Assembly (NCBI GenBank): GCA_944326725.1 | Contig: CALVFA010000033.1 | Span: forward strand, 1-44,362 | DNA: 44,362 nt | Source of the DNA: an uncultured Elusimicrobiales bacterium | Lineage (GTDB): Bacteria > Elusimicrobiota > Elusimicrobia > Elusimicrobiales > Elusimicrobiaceae | Reading direction: 5' to 3' | Shown: positions 38,030 through 44,362 of the stretch, in pieces | How positions within the stretch are numbered: the first letter of the stretch is position 1 | Layout of the letters: each line of letters starts with the position of its first letter | Notes under the pieces: generated by a model | The model's input: only the letters and a program-made list of their open reading frames with translations | What the model was told of the DNA's origin: nothing | The model's database searches: none | Translations under genes and position numbers: made by a program

Positions 38030-39972
38030 TTGACGTTTAATAACCTCGCAGAATTTAAAAATATCACAAAAACCCCGGCCAATATGCCGGCCGGCACCTG
38101 ATACCACGCCCCCACAGAGGACGCCGGGGCAAACAGCACCCACCCCAACAACAATATATTGCACAGCAAGCCCAGCAATATATTGCCGCGTATGCGGGCA
38201 GAAAGTTTTTTATTAATAGAAAACAAATCCGTAATACTGCCCAAATCCGAACGTTTGATAATAACGTCCACCCAATTATTATAAACATTTTTACCGGAGG
38301 AAAACACGACCCCCGCGTCCGCGCGCAACAGCGCGGTAATATCGTTAAAGCCGTCTCCCACCATCACGGCTTTCTTGCCAAGTGCGCTGAAATTGCCCAA
38401 AATCTCCGCTTTCGTCTGCGGCAAAACGCCAAAGTTAAACTTGTCAACTCCCGCTTCCTTGGCTATGGCAGAAACAGAGGCTTCATTATCGCCGGACATT
38501 AAAATCACTTCTTTACCCATGGCTTTGAGCGCGCGCACCATATCCGCCGCCCCGGGGCGCAGTTTGTCATCTAACAACACATAGCCCAGATATTTGCCGT
38601 TTTTCGCTCCGCAAATAACCGCCTGCTCTCCAAAAGACTGCTGCGGCACCGGCACCCCCTGCTCGCGCAGCCATTCCGGGCGGCCCGCCAGCAAGATGCT
38701 TTTTCCAGATATGGCTTTTACGCCTAAACCGGGCAGTACATCAAAGCACAATAGTTTGCGGGTGGCAATTTTATGCTCCTGAGCATAAATATTGACGGCA
38801 GCGGCAAAAGGGCCGTCTACCAATTGCTCGGCAGAGGCCAGACATTCCAAAAGGTCTTTCTTATTTTTACCGTCTGCGGCATGCACGGAGGAAATGCGCA
38901 GCTCCCCATAGGTCAACGTGCCCGTTTTATCAAAAAACACGGCATCTGCCTGGGATAGCACCTCTAAAGCACCTAATTCCTGCAGTATAATTTTCCGCCG
39001 CCGCGCGCTCCAGCGCACACACAAAGCCGGAAACACAGCCGCAAAGAAAAAAGAAAGCGGGCACGACAGCCCCATCACCAGCAAAAAAATCCCCACCGTA
39101 TGCAGCGGGCGGCGGTAATCCCCCAGCCAATAAAAATAAACATATCCCGCCAACGCCAGCAAAACCGCCGCCAACAGCAGCCACAAAGCGTATTTATCCA
39201 GCGGGTCTTTGCGTACGCAGCGGCGCCGTTCGCTGTTTTTAATGGCATTAATAATACCGGCAATGACAGATTCCGCCAAGCCCTTTTTTACCCGCACCAT
39301 AATTTCCGCTCTTTTATTCAGCGTACCGGCATAGACGCGGCTGCCCAAGGTTTTGGCGGTAGGCAGCATATTGCCGGTAATTAAACTTTCATCTATGGCG
39401 GTGTCGCCTTTGGCTATTTCCCCTTCGCAAGGGATTCTCTCTCCGGCTTTGACGCGGATAATGTCGCCCTCTTTTAGTTCGCGCGCAAATACCATCATCT
39501 CCCGCCGGCCCTGCATCAGCCGCCCGGATTTAGGCAGAAAATCGTCCAGTTTTTTGATGAACACTTTGGTCCGCTCTTTACTTCGCGCGGCGCGGGAACA
39601 GGTCCACAAATACAGTACAATTACCGAAGAAAGCGCAATATACAAATCCGGCGCATTGCCCGCCAAAGGGCTTAAGAGAAAAGTTTTGGACACCCCATAA
39701 CAAAACGCCGCCAACACGCAGGTGCACGCCAAGACGGAAAGTGTCACGCGGAAGTTTTCCAAATCCCGCCACGCATTTTTAAACATCACATCGGCACAAA
39801 AAAGCAGATTGAGCAACACCAACACAAATACGCCCGAAGCGGAACTGCGCAAAGCCAGCAAATAACTGACCATCACTAAAAAGCAGACGGACAAAAAGAA
39901 CCTGTAGGAATAGGCTTTGACAGGCACAGACAGAGCCGCCACTTCTCCGGCGGCACTTTTATGGGAAGACAT
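38026..39972 (-). CDS. Divergent P1B-like P-type ATPase
   Basis: A 648-residue protein with six to eight membrane helices and no N-terminal metal-binding domain. Intact: phosphorylation site D348-K-T-G-T, MSGDN (492-496) and GDGFND (539-544). Changed: the actuator-domain TGE is T199-G200-N201, the nucleotide-domain HP motif is G387-P388, and the membrane metal motif reads S303-C304-P305-L306 instead of CPC or SPC. In known P-type ATPases the TGE glutamate drives dephosphorylation, so the cycle here may be impaired or altered. Metal specificity cannot be given. It overlaps queF (ATGA) and starts five bases after the TPR lipoprotein gene. A cytochrome-oxidase FixI-type relative is possible, but no such genes are near. 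Confidence 0.8.
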   Translation of the reverse strand: MSSHKSAAGEVAALSVPVKAYSYRFFLSVCFLVMVSYLLALRSSASGVFVLVLLNLLFCADVMFKNAWRDLENFRVTLSVLACTCVLAAFCYGVSKTFLLSPLAGNAPDLYIALSSVIVLYLWTCSRAARSKERTKVFIKKLDDFLPKSGRLMQGRREMMVFARELKEGDIIRVKAGERIPCEGEIAKGDTAIDESLITGNMLPTAKTLGSRVYAGTLNKRAEIMVRVKKGLAESVIAGIINAIKNSERRRCVRKDPLDKYALWLLLAAVLLALAGYVYFYWLGDYRRPLHTVGIFLLVMGLSCPLSFFFAAVFPALCVRWSARRRKIILQELGALEVLSQADAVFFDKTGTLTYGELRISSVHAADGKNKKDLLECLASAEQLVDGPFAAAVNIYAQEHKIATRKLLCFDVLPGLGVKAISGKSILLAGRPEWLREQGVPVPQQSFGEQAVICGAKNGKYLGYVLLDDKLRPGAADMVRALKAMGKEVILMSGDNEASVSAIAKEAGVDKFNFGVLPQTKAEILGNFSALGKKAVMVGDGFNDITALLRADAGVVFSSGKNVYNNWVDVIIKRSDLGSITDLFSINKKLSARIRGNILLGLLCNILLLGWVLFAPASSVGAWYQVPAGILAGVFVIFLNSARLLNVK

Positions 39973-39977
39973 GGAAT

Positions 39978-40976
39978 TTATCTCTGGTTCTGTAAATCAA
40001 AAAAACGACCGGCCACAACCCGTTTGCGCCCTTCTTCAGTTGTCATCAGGCGGATTTTACCCTGGTAGCGCAAAGCGCGCTGCGGATCTAAGCGGCGGGC
40101 AGCCAAATAATGCTGCGTTGCTTCCACCGGCGACTCTAAGGCCAGCATATCCCCCAACATTTCATAGGCAGGGGCATAGGTAGGAGCCAAAAGCTTGGCC
40201 CGCTCCGCATAAGCAATAGCATTATCGGTATCGCCTTTATTAAACAAAAGCTCCGCCGCGTAAAAATAGGGCATCGCATAATCGGGTTTTAAAGCAATCG
40301 CCTGTTGGAAATCGTTCATGGCGTTTTGGTAATACTCCATCTTCATAAACGCACGCCCTCTCTCCAAATACGGACGGGGATTTTGCGGCTGCATTTCCAT
40401 CAATTGGCTGAAATCCTCCGCCGCTTGTTGGTAATATCCCGCCGCAAACAAAGCCAAACCGCGGTTCAAATACAACAAGGGAGCATTTGGATTTAATTCT
40501 TCCGCCTTGGCAAAATCTACCAGCGCGGCCCCTATCTGATTACTGCGGCTTTTGGCTACCCCCTGGTTTACAAGCGCCATAAAATAGGTGGGACGCAGCT
40601 CTAAGGCTTGGTTTAAATTAACAATAGCGTCTTGATATTTTCCTTGATCTATATATAAAGCGCCCAAATTGTTATAAATTTCCGGCCGGCGGTAATTTAA
40701 GCGAATGGTATTTAAATAATCTCTCTCAGCAGCTATACGGTTTTTTTCCAGTTCTTCCGCATCTTTATATTCCAAACGTTCATAGGCCAAAGCGCGGCTG
40801 GCATAGGCGGCATAATTGTCAGGATTATTCTTAATAATGGTGGAATAATAGCGGATTGCTTTTTCAAACTCTCCTTTGTCTGCGGCTATTTGAGCCTTGC
40901 GGAATAAAGAAGCCTCACTTCCTCCGCACGCCGCTAATACTAACGCTGATAATGCTACGAGCCAAATTTTTTTCAT
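39978..40976 (-). CDS. TPR-repeat lipoprotein
   Basis: A 332-residue lipoprotein. The signal sequence ends in a perfect lipobox LAAC (Cys17), so it should be processed by the LspA encoded just upstream. About eight TPR motifs fill the rest, for example GEFEKAIRYYSTIIKNNPDN, NLGALYIDQGKYQDAIVNL and YLNRGLALFAAGYYQQAAEDF. TPR proteins act as scaffolds; here the site is the envelope. A GGGAGGAAAAA ribosome-binding site precedes the ATG, and a four-base overlap links it with lspA. The partner is unknown. Confidence 0.91.
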   Translation of the reverse strand: MKKIWLVALSALVLAACGGSEASLFRKAQIAADKGEFEKAIRYYSTIIKNNPDNYAAYASRALAYERLEYKDAEELEKNRIAAERDYLNTIRLNYRRPEIYNNLGALYIDQGKYQDAIVNLNQALELRPTYFMALVNQGVAKSRSNQIGAALVDFAKAEELNPNAPLLYLNRGLALFAAGYYQQAAEDFSQLMEMQPQNPRPYLERGRAFMKMEYYQNAMNDFQQAIALKPDYAMPYFYAAELLFNKGDTDNAIAYAERAKLLAPTYAPAYEMLGDMLALESPVEATQHYLAARRLDPQRALRYQGKIRLMTTEEGRKRVVAGRFFDLQNQR

Positions 40977-41467
40977 TTTTCCTCCCTCTGCGGCTTTTTG
41001 CCTATCCCTAAAAGAGCCAGGGCCAACATCACACCGCCCACGGTAATGAAACTGTCGGCCGCGTTAAAAACGGGCCAAACCCTTAAATCTATAAAGTCTA
41101 CAACAAAACCTAAGGTTATTCTATCATAAAGATTGCCCAATGCACCGCCTAAAATAAATACCAGCCCCCATTTAACCAGCGGCCCGTAACCGCAGAGCTC
41201 TCTCCAGCTTTTGATTAAATAAGCCAAAATTACCAGCGTAATCAGTATCAGCAGCAGGTTCCCCCCCTGCATCATACCAAAAGCCGCGCCGGTGTTTTGC
41301 ACATAACGCAAATGCAAAAACGGCGCGACTATAATATCTTGGTTTGATAAAAACTCCAGCGTCAGGCGTTTGCTCAGCCGGTCTACTGCCAACAGAACAA
41401 GCAACACCACCCATACCGGGCGGTTGCCACGCAGCCAAGCCAAAATACGCTCCCACACGTTACGCAA
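40973..41467 (-). CDS. lspA: Signal peptidase II (lipoprotein)
   Basis: A 164-residue, four-helix aspartyl protease that cleaves prolipoprotein signal peptides. The motifs are VQNTGAAFGM, GGALGNLYDRI, VVDFIDL (first catalytic Asp) and FNAADSFITVG (second catalytic Asp). The ileS-lspA order is found in many bacteria. Its start overlaps ileS by eight bases, and it overlaps the lipoprotein gene by four. Confidence 0.97.
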   Translation of the reverse strand: MRNVWERILAWLRGNRPVWVVLLVLLAVDRLSKRLTLEFLSNQDIIVAPFLHLRYVQNTGAAFGMMQGGNLLLILITLVILAYLIKSWRELCGYGPLVKWGLVFILGGALGNLYDRITLGFVVDFIDLRVWPVFNAADSFITVGGVMLALALLGIGKKPQREEK

Positions 41468-44279
41468 CGGGTTGCTCCTCCGCTATAGAGATACCTTCCC
41501 GCTGCAGCACTTCAGCGCAGCGGTCGCACAAATCGCTGTGCGCGCGGCCGCTTTGGCCCACTTCTTTTTTCCACTGCCAGCAGCGGGCGCATTTTTGCCC
41601 TTCGGCGTGCTGTACGACAATTTCCAGCGGCAGTGTGCCTTCTTCTACAGACACGGCAGACACAATGAAAATCTCCGGCCACAACGCGGCATTTTCGGTT
41701 AAAAACTGGCGCGTTTTATCGTCATTAGTTTTAAAGATGACCTGCGCTTCCAAAGAAGAGCCAATGACCCCTTTTTGGCGCGTTTCTTCCAAGGCTTTTT
41801 GCACGTCCTCGCGGATTTGGCGGATTTTGCCCCACTTCTCTTCCAGCGCTTTATCAGCCGTCAAAGAAGCGTGCTGCGGCATATCCGAGAGGAAAATGCT
41901 CTTGGGCAGATTTTTTCCGGCGGGGATTTTTAAGAGTTCCTGCCAGGCCTCTTCACAGGTAAAGCACAGCACCGGCGCCGTCAGCTGTAAAAGCGTACGC
42001 ACTATTTCGCACAACGCCGTCTGCGCGCTGCGCCGCGCCGGGGAAGAAGCCCCCAGCGTATAGAGGCGGTCTTTGGAGGCGTCTAAGAGGAAAGAGGACA
42101 AATCCAAAATACAAAAGTCCGTAATGGCGCGCATGGCGCGGCGGAAGTTGAACTCTTCATATCCGGCGCGCACTTCGGCAACCAGTTTATCCAAGCGGCC
42201 CAGCATGTAGCGGTCCATTTCCGCCAGTTTATCGGCGGCGACGGCATGTTTTTCCGGCTCAAAGTCCGAGAGGTTACCCAGCGCATAGCGAATGGTGTTG
42301 CGCAGTTTGCGGTAGGTGTCCACCGGTCCGCCCAAAATTTCATCGGAAATGCGCACATCGCCCTGGTAGTCGGAAAACGCCACCCACAGGCGCAGAATAT
42401 CGGCGCCGTATTTATTGATGACGTCTTGCGGGTCTACGCTGTTGCCCAAAGACTTGTGCATCGGGCGGCCCTGCTGGTCCAGCACCATGCCGTGCGTTAA
42501 TATGGTTTTAAACGGAGCGGTGCCTTCCAGCGTATAAGAGGGGATATAAGAGCTTTGGAACCAGCCGCGGTGCTGGTCAGACCCTTCGGAATACACATCC
42601 GCCGGGAAATCCAGGCCGCGGTCTTTAAGTACCGCCGCCCAGGATACGCCGCTGTCCAGCCACACGTCCAAAATATCGGTTTCTTTTCTAAATTCCGTGC
42701 ACCCGCAGGAACAATGATAACCCTGCGGCATGAGTTTTTCCACCGGGTCAGTAAACCAGAAGTCAGAGCCTTCTTTCATGGCGCGCTCCTTAATAAATTC
42801 AAAGAGCTTATGGTCCACCTGGGGTTTGCCGCATTTTTTGCAGTACAAAATCGTAACCGGGGTACCCCAGAAGCGCTGGCGGGACAGACACCAATCCGGC
42901 CGCAGGCCAATCATGGAGCGCATACGCTCCTGCCCGGCGGCGGGATAGAATTTGACATGGTCCAAATTTTTCATCAGTTTTTCACGCAGGCCGTCTTTGT
43001 CAATGCTCATAAACCACTGTTCCGTCGCGCGGAAAATAATGGGATTATGGCAGCGCCAGCAATGCGGATAGCTGTGGGTGATTTCCTGCTCTTTAATCAA
43101 GCTGCCCAGCTCATCCAATTTTTTTACCATCAGCGGGTTGGCTTTAAAAACGTGCATTCCTTCAAACACGCCTGCGTCTTTGGTGTAGCAGCCCTTTTCG
43201 TCCACGGGGCAGAATGTTTCCAAGCCCCATTGTTTGCCGGCGCGGAAGTCGTCCTCGCCGTGGCCCGGGGCAATATGCACAATACCCACACCGGCGTCCA
43301 TGGTTACAAAATCCGTCCAAATAATGGGGTTTTGTTTTTGCGTCAGCGGATGATAGTATTTCAGCCCCACCAAATTTTCGCCGCGTACGGCAGACACTTT
43401 TTGGGCGGCAAGACCGGTGTTTTTCAAAAATTCTTCCGCCAGTTTGTCCGCCACCACATAATATTCCTGTGTGTTGGCGTCCTGCAAAACGGCGTAGTCT
43501 TCTTCTTTATTTACCGCCGCGGCCATATTGGAAGGAATGGTCCACGGAGTAGTGGTCCACACCCCTAAAGAAACGGGCTTGGTAAAATCCAAATCACCAA
43601 ACACTTCGCGGGTCGGATTGACCAGTTTAAAACGCAGGTAAATGGAAGAGGAAGCCACATCTTTATATTCCGTTTCAGCGTCGGCCAAAGCCGTTTCGCA
43701 GTGGGAACACCAGGTAATGGTTTTCTGGCCTTTATAGACGTAGCCCTTTTCAATCAAATCCAAAAACACCGCGATGGTGATGCCTTCGTAGCGTTTGTCC
43801 ATTGTAAGATACGGGGTATCCCATTCGCCCTGTACGCCCAAGCGTTTAAAGCCCTGGCGCTGCAAGTCAATAAATTTGGCGGCAAAAGCACGCGCTTTTT
43901 TGCGGAATTCCGGCACGTCAGTCACGTGTTTTTTGTCTATTTTCAGCTCTTTCATCAGGGCTTGCTCAATAGGCAGGCCATGGCAGTCCCACCCCGGCAC
44001 ATACGGCGTATAAAAGCCCATCAGCGCGCGGCTTTTTAAAATAATATCCTTAATGGTCTTATCCAATGCGTGCCCAATATGAATTTGCCCGTTGGCATAC
44101 GGGGGCCCGTCGTGCAAGACAAAATGTTTGCCCGCTTCGTTTTTCTTTAAAATAGCTTCGTAGAGGTTAATCTCTTTCCAGAAATCCAAAATTTTAGGTT
44201 CTTTTTGCGCAAGACCTGCACGCATAGGAAAATCCGTTTTGGGCAGCAAAACGGTGGAAGAATATTTATTTTTAGCCAT
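41460..44279 (-). CDS. ileS: Isoleucyl-tRNA synthetase
   Basis: A 939-residue class I synthetase, nearly the length of the E. coli enzyme. It has the HIGH motif in PPYANGQIHIGHALDK, the CP1 editing domain (VWTTTPWTIPSN), the KMSKS equivalent as MHKSLGN (GRPMHKSLGNSVDP) and a C-terminal zinc ribbon with two C-x2-C pairs (CARC and CDRC). The type resembles bacterial IleS1 with zinc tail. The His in KMSKS position 2 is uncommon. It is the first gene of a six-gene operon. The leader is short (about 25 nt), has only a weak GAGAG ribosome-binding site, and contains no T-box. Confidence 0.97.
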   Translation of the reverse strand: MAKNKYSSTVLLPKTDFPMRAGLAQKEPKILDFWKEINLYEAILKKNEAGKHFVLHDGPPYANGQIHIGHALDKTIKDIILKSRALMGFYTPYVPGWDCHGLPIEQALMKELKIDKKHVTDVPEFRKKARAFAAKFIDLQRQGFKRLGVQGEWDTPYLTMDKRYEGITIAVFLDLIEKGYVYKGQKTITWCSHCETALADAETEYKDVASSSIYLRFKLVNPTREVFGDLDFTKPVSLGVWTTTPWTIPSNMAAAVNKEEDYAVLQDANTQEYYVVADKLAEEFLKNTGLAAQKVSAVRGENLVGLKYYHPLTQKQNPIIWTDFVTMDAGVGIVHIAPGHGEDDFRAGKQWGLETFCPVDEKGCYTKDAGVFEGMHVFKANPLMVKKLDELGSLIKEQEITHSYPHCWRCHNPIIFRATEQWFMSIDKDGLREKLMKNLDHVKFYPAAGQERMRSMIGLRPDWCLSRQRFWGTPVTILYCKKCGKPQVDHKLFEFIKERAMKEGSDFWFTDPVEKLMPQGYHCSCGCTEFRKETDILDVWLDSGVSWAAVLKDRGLDFPADVYSEGSDQHRGWFQSSYIPSYTLEGTAPFKTILTHGMVLDQQGRPMHKSLGNSVDPQDVINKYGADILRLWVAFSDYQGDVRISDEILGGPVDTYRKLRNTIRYALGNLSDFEPEKHAVAADKLAEMDRYMLGRLDKLVAEVRAGYEEFNFRRAMRAITDFCILDLSSFLLDASKDRLYTLGASSPARRSAQTALCEIVRTLLQLTAPVLCFTCEEAWQELLKIPAGKNLPKSIFLSDMPQHASLTADKALEEKWGKIRQIREDVQKALEETRQKGVIGSSLEAQVIFKTNDDKTRQFLTENAALWPEIFIVSAVSVEEGTLPLEIVVQHAEGQKCARCWQWKKEVGQSGRAHSDLCDRCAEVLQREGISIAEEQPVA

Positions 44280-44309
44280 GGTTCACTCTCTTATATAAGG
44301 ATATATTTT

Positions 44310-44339
44310 ATTATACGAAATATAGAGAAGCTCTGACAG
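44310..44339 (-). promoter_or_regulatory. Promoter of the ileS operon
   Basis: On the minus strand: CTGTCA (44334-44339), 18-bp spacer, TATAAT (44310-44315), ending 30 bases upstream of the ileS ATG. The -35 matches four of six consensus positions. The last 22 bases of the window hold nothing recognisable. Confidence 0.6.
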
Positions 44340-44362
44340 GTAGCCCTCCCGCTTTATCTAAG

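Noticed and set aside
44280..44362. T-box riboswitch upstream of ileS
   Set aside because: The leader from the predicted promoter is only about 25 nt, too short for a T-box, and no terminator or T-box sequence is present.

Overview
This is about 44 kb of chromosome from a compact, mostly housekeeping bacterial genome, near 50% GC by eye, with many start/stop overlaps and long operons. The lineage is uncertain. The Bat aerotolerance operon, an anaerobe-type Mrp/NBP35 ATPase, the rpsP-khpA-trmD-rplS cluster without rimM, and a DUF2157/DUF4401/GDYXXLXY trio suggest a host-associated anaerobe. An Elusimicrobiota-like member is my best guess, from general resemblance only. There is no integrase, transposase, phage gene or CRISPR array.

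Layout. 1-2450 (minus): the 5' end of an Mrp/NBP35 ATPase, then the DUF2157-DUF4401-GDYXXLXY membrane trio. 2502-3916 (plus): a nucleotidyltransferase-fold protein and an alpha/beta hydrolase. 4120-4204: tRNA-Ser(CGA). 4205-11208 (minus) is the accessory-looking part: a large ankyrin-repeat protein in AT-rich flanks, an ECF sigma factor/anti-sigma/thioredoxin-DsbD operon, and a DUF3137-ankyrin fusion. 11280-12740: a MATE exporter. 12829-17197: fmt, a PASTA protein, rpe, rpsP, khpA, trmD, rplS, then a terminator. 17629-25961: a complete MoxR-DUF58-Bat operon, followed by three sugar-phosphate isomerase genes (gmhA, rpiB, pgi) to 28693. 28742-30437: miaB and a PilZ protein. 30456-31383: a non-coding-rich stretch with a hairpin-rich leader, a 70-residue protein and a 66-bp tandem array. 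31384-33592: miaA, hflX. 33570-34580 (minus): a secreted trypsin-like protease. 34709-36607: plsY, gpsA and an HU gene. 44279 down to 36862 (minus): the operon ileS-lspA-TPR lipoprotein-P-type ATPase-queF-PrcB-like protein.

How the genes work together. The Bat operon encodes a MoxR AAA+ ATPase with membrane-anchored VWA, TPR and BatD proteins, which probably form one envelope complex. The sigma/anti-sigma/DsbD operon looks like a redox-sensing envelope module: the anti-sigma has eight cysteines in its predicted periplasmic part, and the gene after it encodes a thiol-disulfide exchanger. The remaining genes serve translation, tRNA modification, phospholipid synthesis and lipoprotein maturation.

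Most notable signals: (1) at least five genes have a -10-like hexamer followed by exactly six bases and then ATG, with no Shine-Dalgarno, which points to leaderless transcription; (2) the possible thiol-sensing sigma module; (3) a hairpin-dense leader before a tiny Cys/Lys-rich protein; (4) a degenerate 66-bp tandem array ending at the miaA promoter; (5) a P1B-like ATPase that keeps its phosphorylation site but has lost the TGE glutamate and the HP motif. All calls are by eye; no database search or folding was run.
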